Positions 29,604 through 39,727 of a stretch of DNA of 64,000 bases are shown one piece after another. The DNA is from Nemertoderma westbladi (taxonomy: Eukaryota; Xenacoelomorpha; Nemertodermatida; Nemertodermatidae): contig JAUCBJ010000277.1 in assembly GCA_032718475.1 (NCBI GenBank), positions 1 to 64,000 of the forward strand. The letters run 5' to 3'. Position 1 is the first letter of the stretch, and each line of letters opens with the position of its first letter. Position numbers and translations under genes: made by a program. The notes beneath the pieces were generated by a model. That model did no database searches, was not told where the DNA came from, and was given only the letters and a program-made list of their open reading frames with translations.

Positions 29604-32141
29604 TATCGATGTGCAGAGGCTCTCTTGTTATAGTTCATCTCCCATTCTTTATGTTTACATAGAACCTTCTCTCTCACTAATGTAAAAGATTTGCTCAAAT
29701 TATCTTTAACTTCTGAAATATAGTCTGTAACCTCGGCATACTTTCGTGGATGATGCTGTGTTACTTCAAGAAATGGGAATCTAGCATCCCTGCCATGAGT
29801 GAGAAAGAATGGATTTTCTCCTGTAGTCATGTGGAATGAAGTATTGTAAGCGAAAAGGACTTGTTGTAAATATTCATCCCAATCGGAACCATGATCATAT
29901 TTACCAAATGACAAAGCATATCTTGTATGATTCGATTTATTCGTTCTACTGCACCATTTGATTGTTGATGGTATGGTGTTGTATAGATTTTCTGAACATT
30001 CAGTATTGTACAAATTGAGACAATTATAGCAGAAACAAAGTTCGAACCCTGGTCAGAAAGAAGAAATGTTGGGGTACCATGTTGACAAATTATATTATCG
30101 ATCATGATCTTGGCGACTGTTTCTGCCTCTTCATTTTCTGCTGGTATGGCAACAACCCATTTAGTAAAATGGTCAATGAAGACTATGACACAACAATTGC
30201 CTGATGATGTCATTGGAAGTTTGAGAACATCAACAGCTAATAACTCCATTGGATAGTTTGAAATAATTGGTTGAAGTGGAGTTTTCTCATACCTATGTGG
30301 TGGTTTCCGAGTTAGGCACTCCATGCATAAACTACAATGTTGTTTTATATCCTGATACATTGATTCCCAGAAACAATGTTGTAGAATTGACTGGTAAGTT
30401 TTTTCAAATCCGAAGTGGCCTGATAATTGAGAACCATGCATGGCTTCTAGCAATTGTTGTTTCAAATGATGTGGTACCATTGGCAGAAAATTTTTTCTAT
30501 TAGGACGATGTGGTATAATGCGACACAGCAATTTATTGTCGTCATCTGTGATACAATACAATGGAGACAATAACAATAACTTTGTAGCAATTGTCTCATC
30601 ACTCGGTAATATATTATTTTCTAAATAATTGACAATCGATTTGAGATCATTGTCTTTTAATTGTTCATCATAAGTTAGGTTGTTTAACACATTCCAGTTT
30701 TCGTCAACCTCAGGGGCTGTATCAATTTTAGTGGCAGTTTCTACCTCAATTGTATTATTCAACGTACTCTGGTTCTGAAAATTTTCGCATTGTGGAATTC
30801 TAGAAATGGCGTCAGCAGCAGCATTATGTATTCCTGTTCTGAACTTGATATGTGGCATTTGTGGCATTAGTTTTAACATCCACCTTTGCAAGCGACCCTT
30901 TGGATTCTTGTTCTTAAGAAACCACATTAATGCTGAGTGATCAGTGATAATGTCATAACTTTGGCCCTGTAAATATGCCCCAAAATGATCGACAGCCCAT
31001 ATGATAGCGAATAATTCTAACTCTGTTATGTGCCATTTCTTCTCATTGACAGACAGAGATTTACCTGCATAGGCTACAGGATGGAGGTTACCATTGCGAT
31101 CAAGCTGACTAAGAATTGCACCCAGTCCTTCACCACATGCATCTGTCGCCAAAGTAAAGCGTTTCTCCATATCAGGTCGAATGAGAATAGGATTAGCAGT
31201 TAGTGCTTCTCTTAACATTATAAAAGCAGTTTCACATTCAGTTGACCAAATAAAAGGAGAGTCTTTACGAGTTAGTTTATTCAATGGTCCACATATCTTG
31301 GCTAAGTTTTTAATAAACTTACGATAATATCGCACAATACCAAGGAATCTCTGAAGTTCCTTTAAATTGGTTGGTTTAGGATAGTTACTAATAATATCTA
31401 TCTTGTGTGGATCTGGTTGAATTCCAAACTGAGTAATGATGTGTCCTAAAAATTTGATTTCCTTACAAGCAAACTTACATTTTTCAGGACGAAGTTTCAG
31501 GTTGGCAGCTTGAATTCGTTCAATAACCATCCTAAGTGTAATATATGTGAACTGAAATCTTTGGAGAATATTATAATGTCATCCATGTAACAAAAACAAA
31601 ATTTTCCAATAAGACCATGAAGAACATTATTCATTAGTCGTTGGGCAGATGCTGGTGCATTGCTCAATCCAAATGGCATACATGTATATCTATATGCGCC
31701 ATCATTAGTCACCATTGTAGTTTTGTCCTTTGAGTCTTCTGTTAATGGAATCTGATGAAACATCTGCTTAGCATCCACTATTGAAAATATTGATGCATTC
31801 TGTATTGAATCTAAAATATCATCTATCCGAGGCATAGGGTAACAGTCTCTCATTGTAATTGCGTTCAACTGCCGATAGTCAACACAAAGTCTCAGTTTGT
31901 TACTGGGGTTTCTCACTATTAAGACAGGACTAGTCCAAATTGCAGATGATGGTTCAATTATTCCTTGATTTAATAGATCTTTGATCATGTCTCTAGCTTG
32001 TTCTCTATATTTAAGAGGAATTCTTCGAGGATGTTGTTGAATCGGTCTATGAGAACCTGTCTCTATATTATGTTCAGCCATATGTGTTCTTCCAGTTGGT
32101 TCACTGGGACACTGTAGTTGTAGTAGAGTAGGTGTAGTCAC
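29604..32141 (-). pseudogene. pol: Gypsy Pol, minus strand: RT, RNase H, integrase core
   Basis: Minus strand, read from 32141 downwards. RT (VDYRQLN, MPFGLSNAPA, catalytic YMDD near 31590) occupies 32060-31500. The frame changes near 31510-31530, and RNase H follows (TDACGEG near 31140, ELELFAI, TDHSAL), then the integrase zinc domain (H...H...C-x2-C near 30400-30310) and a DDE core (AVDVLKL, LSDQGSNF, NGAVERIN). A second frame change lies near 29830-30010. The C-terminus is displaced to 23795 by the 5.8-kb insertion. RT begins almost at the LTR, so gag and protease are missing. Confidence 0.92.
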
Positions 32142-32830
32142 CGTTAATAGGCCAACACAGATTACCTTACAAAGATCAATAACTTACTGCATACACACAG
32201 TTCTGCAGTTTATCCACGAAACATGGAATATCTCTCCAATCTGTACTGTCAGACTGTAGTAGGTAGTCACCGTTCACCGTTATTAGGCAAACACAAATTA
32301 CCTTCATTCAAGGTGAGCTGAGCTCAATTAATTCAGGAATTGATACCGGTAGCGCGGTAGGCCTACTTCAGTGCATTTTCCGGTACACCACCACAAACGC
32401 AAGGCCTATATAGTTACAGTGTTCAGTTTACTGATAATAAACACTAACCATTCACAGATTCACCATTCAGCCCTTGCAGTGACTGAATGAATCAGGTCAC
32501 CGGTACGGCGGTACGGTACCGTATAGGTTGTCTTCGCTTTTAATCCTTTCAGAAATATTCCGGTCGGTACTGGCTCAATTGTTATTAGTACAAAGAATGA
32601 CTATAAACCGCCAGGGACGCCATGTCATACGGCTCAGCCGCAGAGTAATAATAAAATAATATAAAATAAACAGCAAATCTGAATATAATCCATATACTGA
32701 CTGATGACTGATAAAGCCTGAATCACTATCCAGCTAGCCGTCACCCTCCCCATCACCTGTACCGGTAGTACTGCTCTCTCTCTAATAGTACCGTATATCC
32801 TAAAATAATATAAAGGGGGGCATCTCAACA
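32142..32830 (-). repeat. 5' LTR and remaining leader of the minus-strand Gypsy element
   Basis: The LTR start (element orientation) is at 32830. Its inner limit is uncertain because the left LTR is truncated. Near 32120-32310 there are two related segments (GTAGTCACCGTTAATAGGCC...ATTACCTT and GTAGTCACCG...TTATTAGGCAAAC...ATTACCTT), a local duplication. Confidence 0.7.
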
Positions 32831-33000
32831 CTCTCCTTCGCCTCTATTGGCTAATAACCTACTTCACGCCTTCCACTCTCTGGGAGTGTTTCCCCCCCCC
32901 CCCCCCCCGTTGCTAGCCCCTGCTAGCTGTCTCCCCTTCCGAGGTGGTTTGACCTCTAACCTCCCTTTGTTCGTGGCTTTGGGGTTTGTACTGTCCCCGA
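32831..33000. other. Flank with a 17-base C run
   Basis: The C run is at 32892-32908. Nothing else was recognised. Confidence 0.6.
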
Positions 33001-33049
33001 TGTTGGTTGTGATACGAGATTAGTTATTGCTAATCTCGTATCTCCAACA
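33001..33049. repeat. Near-perfect hairpin, 13-bp stem extended
   Basis: GATACGAGATTAG (33011-33023) and its exact complement (33030-33042) surround TTATTG. Outside them TGTTGG (33001-33006) pairs with CCAACA (33044-33049). Confidence 0.92.
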
Positions 33050-33187
33050 TATTGCTGAAAATGCCACTATCCCATTTTATGAGGGTAATGCGGCAGAATT
33101 GAATCCGCTTACAGGATAGGCAAGTTAAGATTGCCTGTTCAATAGAAGTGGATTAGGTTGGAGAGTGAATTTCAGGGGCAAAGTTGC

Positions 33188-33254
33188 TGCTGAACTGGAT
33201 AGCGCTACTGATGAGGCCTGATAGGCCGAAACGTACATATAGCTCTGGTTCAAC
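33188..33254 (+). ncRNA. Type I hammerhead ribozyme (probably a decayed copy)
   Basis: The core CUGAUGA (33208-33214), stem II GGCC/GGCC (33215-33218 with 33224-33227, loop UGAUA) and GAAA (33228-33231) are all present. Stem I pairs GCTA (33204-33207) with TAGC (33240-33243), then after an internal loop TGAAC (33191-33195) with GTTCA (33248-33252). Stem III is the very short ACGU-ACAU form, so predicted cleavage falls after A33239. One C-A mismatch in stem III looks like a CpG change. Such short-stem type I ribozymes are known from Penelope-like elements and related retroelements. No Penelope ORF is next to it. Confidence 0.75.
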
Positions 33255-35252
33255 CCCCCAGTGACGTACTTTCTCATTTTTTTCCATTTCTGAACAAAAC
33301 CATAATATTACATCTTTAATTACAGTTGCACTAACAGCTCAACTCCAATTCATTTATTTACATTTACCCACAGTTTTGCCCCATAGGAAAGCTGTTAGGT
33401 TCCAAAATTCGAATATTAATTCGATTAACATCCACGTTTAATTAAGATGTTTGAAAGTGAGAAAACTTTACTTCGTAAGTCGGGTTCTGGGCGACGAATG
33501 TTATGTAATGCAAAAGTTGTTGAAATTAAAAACTTCTTAGTTTCTAATCCGTGTTGCTGCACGTGTGAACTTAGCCTTTTAGATTACTTATTTTACTAAT
33601 TTTAAGCTCAAAACACCATTTTATATTGATAAAGTCGGTTACGATATAATATTGGTTATTTCTATCGAATTATTCTCTAGTAAGGGTTCTTCTTACGCCA
33701 TCTAGTGCTATTATACCCATATTCTAACTGATTTGTTCAGCCTGTTAAGCCTCAATGGAATACACGTGATGCCTAATTGGCTATGCTCCTTACTGATAAG
33801 CTGGTATATAAGTGCGGTTGGTTTTGTGGTTGATTTACTCTTTTTGTTATTGTTGTACAGAAGATGTCGCATTGCCCATGCAGAGGCACCGATCCCCGGT
33901 CAGGTTTAATTGACTGGTGGTTATTATAGGCCTAAGGTCTAAACAATTGATATTTATTAATTATTTGTTAATAATTTAATTATAATTATTTATCACTACA
34001 GTATATTGGATATTCTACTGGTAAATTCAATTTGTCATTCTTATTTGCTTAATATATCGCCGATATTACAGTAATCAAGGAGGTTTTACACGCGCCACAA
34101 CAGGTGGGTTGCTGTAACTAAGTATCAGTGATAATCTGGACAATTGTATCCGATTTGTGTGTTGTCATATCTCTGACTTACTAAATAATTAATATATGGC
34201 GATATTTCAGACCATTAATATAAGCAAAGCTCTTATTATTAATTACATCACGATTGAGTTGTCACAAATTGAATACTGTAGTGATATCAATATAATTAGA
34301 CCAAAGACTTGTCATAATACGTTTCCCCTAAAGGAAAACACAATCACCAGACTTGAGTCCTTACAGAATTAATTAGTCAGTCATTTGCTTGTTATTCTTT
34401 GTTGTCACACCCTCCCGGTATCGTATCTCAGTTAAATACAATAGATAATAAAATACCGTATTGAACTAAGTGAAATATAGAGCAAATCAATGCATCGAAG
34501 GGAAAAAGGGGTAAATAAACAGATACAGTGAGCGCTGAGCGGCCCTTGTTGACAGGTACACTAGCACAACTCCCGTTCATTGTATCAGACCGGATATTTT
34601 GTCTTCATTTTGCATGGTTTATTAAATAACAGGAAGAAGTCACAATATATGAAAATTGAGAGTGAAAGAACATATTTTATAAAATGCGCTAACAATCCGG
34701 AAACTTCTTAGTTTCTAATCCGGAAACTTCCTTACTCCGGATTTCCCTTGCTGTAGCTGTAGGCCTAAATGCCAGTAGAATTATCCGTTCAGAGAGTCGT
34801 AAAGGCCTTGCAGTTTAGACCTTACAAAACAACTTCTACATGGTTTGAAGCCAACTGATTACTAAGCTAGAGTTACATACAGCCTCCAAACTCATGTTGT
34901 CGTTTTTAGAAGACACTAATTCTACATAGTAAAGATTTCTGGAGCGATGAGGCCACATTTCATTAAAGTGGTCATGTAAATCGATGGAACTGCACATTTG
35001 GGGTACAGAAAATCCATGGTAGTAGAAGAATTTCGTGACACTCCGTAGGTCACAGTCTGGGCTGTTACAGTATGTCAGGGACCACTTTAATTGGTCAATA
35101 TTTCTTCGAGTCTTCTACTGTCAACATCACTACTATCTGAAAATTTTGGAAGACATTCCTGTTTCAGAATCTTGTTGATAGCACTGAATACATTCCACAA
35201 GAATTGCAGTCAGTCGCAGCAGAGCTTGAGCGAACTACGTAATTCCATTACA
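33255..35252. other. Unassigned DNA, possible solo LTR or promoter
   Basis: No coding region over 100 codons. TATATAAG at 33805-33812 is followed about 50 bases later by a 21-codon ORF (33864-33929, Cys-containing, ending IDWWLL), a promoter-like arrangement as in an LTR, but no matching second copy was found in the window. Confidence 0.4.
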
Positions 35253-35825
35253 ACAGTAGGCCAGTTCATATATCGGATTCGGATTTGGATTGAAATTCGG
35301 ATTTTGATTTGGATTGAGATTCGGATTTGGATTGAGGTTCAGACTAGTAAGGATGGTTCTGTGGTATCAATAATAAATACAGTAATTTATTAATGTATCT
35401 TACTAAATAATGATTTAAATTTAAGGGTTTTTTTAACAAAATAATGGGTGTACAGTATTTAGGGGTGTATTTTTAGAAATCTATTAAGAAGAAAATTAAA
35501 AATTTGAATCTATAACTTTATGTGTTACTTTGGGTCAACCTCAACAGTTAGTTATCTGAGAGTCGGTATCGGTTCTTACTGGAAAAACATTTGTTTGTTT
35601 GTTGTTTTACTACTCATAAACAAAAAAACTTACCACTTTGAACGAAATGTAATTTTAATCACATATGTCAGTATGTACAGTATCTACCGGGAGTGGAAGG
35701 TTTAGTGTTTTAAATATACTTTTAGTTTATTTTGAACAATAAAAGGGCCTAATTGTACAGTACTTTTCCAGTAAATATTACTGGCAGCTCACTTAATTAA
35801 TACAGGTTCCAAGCAAGGCCTACTG
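35253..35825 (+). repeat. Left inverted arm, outer part
   Basis: Complement of 46080-46643, including a GGATTYGGATTTGGATTGA-type short tandem run (35275-35340) that appears inverted at 46530-46625. The arm continues at 36438-36527. Confidence 0.92.
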
Positions 35826-36437
35826 TGGGGCGAGACACGTAGTCGGCGAGCCTTGGCATACGGTTCATATAGGGCAAATGGGGCATGTCCGTCTGTCTGT
35901 CTGTCTGTCTGTCTGGTAAATGTTTGAACGCGAATTTCTCTGCATCGCTGATTCGGAATTGAACCAAACTTAGTAGGTAAGTAGTAGAGAGAAAGTTTAG
36001 AAAGTTTGTAAAGTTTGGTGAAAAATCATGCAGTCTGACGTCAGCTACGACAGATTATGTGGTTTTTAGAAAATGTTAAATTTCTCGGGAAGGCCTCATT
36101 TTCCTGAGCTGAAATTTTGGTGGCCTGTAGAGAATCATGAAGTCTATCTTTTACGAAATTGAAAAGTTAAGACATTTAATTGGGGATCCGCTAGAGACTC
36201 AGAAGTAATGACATAGGCCTACCGGTACGGTACTGCTGTACAGTGCTGCACTGGTAAGTACGAAATTGCAGAATAACAATTTGACACCACCTAGCGGATT
36301 AACATATGATTGTATATCGAATGAATACATTTATAGCATGGGATATTGGGTCCAAACTAGACATGCCCCATTTGCTCTATATGAACCGTATGCCAAGGCT
36401 TGCCGACTACGTGCTGCGCGAAGTCCCCACGAACGTG
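35826..36437. mobile_element. 612-bp MITE with about 60-bp inverted ends
   Basis: Inverted ends share CACGTAGTCGGC, GCCTTGGCATACGGTTCATA and GCAAATGGGGCATGTC. A (GTCT)n run sits just inside the left end (35889-35914). The opposite arm at 42906-42911 shows the uninterrupted sequence CTACTGTAATTATTAT read on its complement, so the insertion limits are well defined. Confidence 0.88.
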
Positions 36438-36527
36438 TAATTATTATGGTATAGTAGGACGTGCTACAAGTACCAGTACTGTAGTACCTGTATGCATTAC
36501 TGGTCTTTGTTGTGATTAACCGCGTGG

Positions 36528-37047
36528 TACTATTTACTTTCACTTTAGAATTTGGAATTGCTACCATTTACTGAAAGCATATCTATGGCGCATACAGTTA
36601 CCGGTATTACTGTATCTTAAATTAAATTATTATAAATAATTATTATGATTATACATGTAAGATATGACGGCAAATTTATTGGCTGCTGCTGCCAGGTACG
36701 ATTCAAGGGTCCGCCTTACGTCACGAAGCCAAATCGTCATCTTATGACGACAACAAGAAAGCCTATCGTTTGTCGGAAACTAAAGTAGATACTTTATGCC
36801 ACGAATTTCATGTTTATCGGCTCTCCTCTAATGGAAAAGTACGTACTGGTATCTCGGACAAAATGATGGGACTTTACATAGAATATTTAGCGGGGGGGGG
36901 GGGGGGGGGGGGGTGGGTACTTGCGTCAGTCGGCCAGCAATGCGGGTATTGCTATAAGTACATGCTGGCACTATGTTCGAATTGTGTTTGACGTGTTTTA
37001 AGTGTTTTACGAGCATTGCTCATAACTACATATATTCATAACGGTAT
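36528..37047. other. Interior of the inverted-arm element before the transposase relic
   Basis: A 22-base G run lies at 36892-36913. A short open stretch around 36770-36890 could be an N-terminal piece of the transposase, but this is not certain. Confidence 0.4.
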
Positions 37048-37516
37048 ATGACTCTACCTTTTGCAGAGCTTAATGGAATTCGAATCATTGGAATTTGTGA
37101 TGGTTTCGTGGCCCGTATCCAAAGACCGAATGGTGCAAACTCTGCTTTCTATTGCGGTAGACCTGGGAAATGTTACGACTCCTTAAACATTCAACACGTA
37201 GTTGACCTATCTGGTCAAATAATACATATAGTTACAGGGATCACTGGGCGGGCCCAATGCAATTCAGTGGAGTCCTCATCTGCGTATTTGGTTGGATAAT
37301 CTGCCAGATAATTATGCCATACTTGGAGATAGTGCGTACCAAGGGTATCACAGAAAATGTTTATATTTAATTAAGATGCCAAATATTCAAGAACACCAGG
37401 ATTTTAACAGCATTGCTCGCAAGATCAGAGTCCGGGTTGAGAATGCTATTGGTGCAAATCAGTGCATTATTAGTATTATCATAAATTGGATCAGAATATT
37501 GGCAATTTATTTTTAG
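37048..37516 (+). pseudogene. PIF/Harbinger transposase (DDE) fragment
   Basis: Two overlapping frames (37048-37299 and 37292-37516) together give the Harbinger DDE order: GICDGF with the first Asp, a N-x-R/G-HSLN-like region (YDSLNIQHVVD), LPDNYAILGDSAYQGY with the second Asp, and RVRVENAIG with the Glu. One frameshift near 37250-37300 separates them, and the N-terminal half and the post-Glu region are short or missing. The enzyme would cut and paste Harbinger ends. This copy is dead. Confidence 0.8.
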
Positions 37517-37720
37517 GTTTATTTTTTAGACGCCAATACCACTACACTATTTAGGCTTACTTCGTATGGCTTAGTCCGATCTTCCAATGTGCTATATAAT
37601 TTAGTATAATTTAGATCGAACTGCTTTTAAATTTTGTTTGTTTCGGCGTACAGTATATCTTTTAAGAGTTTTACTATTTACAGCGATACATTATATATTT
37701 ATTTATTTATTATATTTACA

Positions 37721-37760
37721 GTGGTGCAGACAGTGGTGCAGACAATTGTGCAGACACCGG
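37721..37760. repeat. Short inverted outlier of the 12-bp satellite
   Basis: About three units of GTGGTGCAGACA, the complement of the main array at 38400-39245. Confidence 0.9.
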
Positions 37761-38399
37761 GTGAAAAGAATGAAATACCAGAGTACCACAAAACACAATA
37801 CCACCAGGCACTATTATACAGTATTATATTTTATCATAGACTTTATTATCTACAAATATGCGAGTAACTACTGAAAGGTTCTACATGAAGTAGGGAGGAC
37901 GTATGTTAAGTACAAGTCGGGGTGCGTGCGGGTGAATGTGCCCTGATTACAAATAATTATAAGTGGTGTGTACGAACGTAATTAATCAGTATTCCCGTTT
38001 TCATATAAACAATAATGTCTATAAATTGTAAGCAGCAATGTCTCCAAGGCTGCAAGGAATGAGGTTTAAGCGACAGTGTTTGATTGTTTATACATGACCT
38101 ACTTTATATAGAGTATGTTTAATTTGTTTACCTTTACTGGAGCCATTGCTTATTACTGTATAATAAAACGAGCTCATTAAGTTATCGTCTCATGCTGGGG
38201 ATATACATTCACTAACTATCAGAAGGTCTCAGGAATTCTTAGCCCGCGAGTATTCTTAGCCTGCGAGTATTCTTGGCCCTTGGGTATTCTTAGCCCTCAA
38301 TAAAACAATAACGCTTATTGTTTTGGTTCCCCCAATACTCATCTGAAACCTGCTCCATTACTAAACTGCTCCTTTACTAACCTGCTCGCCCCTTTACTG
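37761..38399. other. Spacer with a 17-bp tandem repeat
   Basis: ATTCTTAGCCCGCGAGT-type units start at 38235, 38252, 38269 and 38286 (period 17). Nothing else was recognised. Confidence 0.75.
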
Positions 38400-39245
38400 T
38401 CTGCACCAGTATCTGCACCACTGTCTGCACCAGTGTCTGCACCAGTGTCTGCACCACTATCTGCACCAGGTGTCTGCACCAGTGTCTGCACCACTGTCTG
38501 CACCGGTGTCTGCACCTCTGTCTGCACCACTGTCTGCACCGCTGTCTGCACCGCTGTCTGCAGCACTGTCTGCAGCACTGTCTGCAGCACTGTCTGCACC
38601 ACTATCTGCACCACTGTCTGCACCAGTGTCTGCACCACTGTCTGCACCACTGTCTGCACCAGTGTCTGCACCAGTGTCTGCACCACTGTCTGCACCAGTG
38701 TCTGCACCACTGTCTGCACCACTGTCTGCACCACTGTCTGCACCAGTGTCTGCACCACTGTCTGCACCACTGTCTGCACCACTGTCTGCACCACTGTCTG
38801 CACCACTGTCTGCACCACTGTCTGCACCACTGTCTGCACCAGTGTCTGCACCACTGTCTGCACCACTGTCTGCACCAGTGTCTGCACCACTGTCTGCACC
38901 ATGTCTGCACCAGTGTCTGCACCACTGTCTGCACCACTGTCTGCACCACTGTCTGCACCACATGTCTGCACCACTGTCTGCACCAGTGTCTGCACTACTG
39001 TCTGCACCAATGTCTGCACCACTGTCTGCACCAGTGTCTGCACCACTGTCTGCACCACTATGTCTGCACCACTGTCTGCACCAGTGTCTGCACTACTGTC
39101 CTGCACCAATGTCTGCACCACTGTCTGCACCGTGTCTGCACCACTGTCTGCACCACTATGTCTGCACCACTGTCTGCACCAGTGTCTGCACTACTGTCTG
39201 CACCAATGTCTGCAACACTTTCTGCACCAGTGTCTGCACCACTCG
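38400..39245. repeat. 12-bp minisatellite, about 70 units (CTGTCTGCACCA)n
   Basis: The unit is CTGTCTGCACCA with variants CTGTCTGCACCG, CTGTCTGCAGCA and TGTCTGCACCAG. Because 12 is a multiple of 3 and the unit has no stop in either direction, most frames are open for 100-280 codons, giving Val-Gln-Thr, Gly-Ala-Asp, Ser-Ala-Pro and Cys-Thr repeats. Single-base phase changes near 38464, 38905, 38965, 39060 and 39100 shift frames. Confidence 0.97.
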
Positions 39246-39727
39246 TCACTCTCATGGCAAATTGACTAATTGGTAAAATTAGCAATTTGAGATATACTGT
39301 TTTATTGTGATCACCATGCAGCCATAGTAAAACATTAACTGGATACTCTTATTTCCAGTCATACACATTAGAAATACTCTGAAATTCTGAAACTTACATA
39401 TTTTATATGTGTACAATGAGAATCATGAGATCGTCATGCGATTTTGTCACTTTAGCCAGTTTGCCATATAGCACCTCTTGCACAGACCATATTGAAAACC
39501 AACATGATGCCAAAACGCTTAAGTGACAATTGCATAACATTTTATCACTTTTGTTGTTTTGCCATATAATAGCTGCACACAGACCATGTTATAAACCGAA
39601 CAGTGCATAAACGCTAAAATGTGAAAATAATTTGCAAAATTTCAATATTACGCAACCACAGTTTGATCAATGTAATATAAATAAATAAGATATTTCTTAT
39701 TTTACAATAACCAATACATTATTTAGA
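39246..39727. other. AT-rich spacer, nothing recognised
   Basis: Two loosely similar segments (GCCATATA..AGC..CACA-GACCAT near 39475 and 39555) suggest an old duplication. Confidence 0.4.

Larger units (their letters stand above)
23185..32830 (-). mobile_element. Second Ty3/Gypsy element, minus strand, gutted and interrupted
   Basis: Minus-strand pol (RT, RNase H, integrase) runs from 32141 down to 23422, split by a 5.8-kb insertion. The outer 93 bases of both LTRs match exactly in extent (23185-23277 and 32738-32830; in element orientation they start TGTTGAGATGCCCCCC). The left LTR is cut off by the BEL LTR. There is no room for gag or protease between the right LTR and RT. Confidence 0.85.

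Noticed and set aside
30030-30060. tRNA-like B box (GTTCGAACC)
   Set aside because: It lies within Gypsy integrase coding and there is no matching A box or cloverleaf.
38339-39285. Long open frames on both strands encoding Val-Gln-Thr, Gly-Ala-Asp, Ser-Ala-Pro or Cys-Thr repeats
   Set aside because: They follow automatically from a 12-bp satellite with no stop codons; no start context, no non-repetitive domain.
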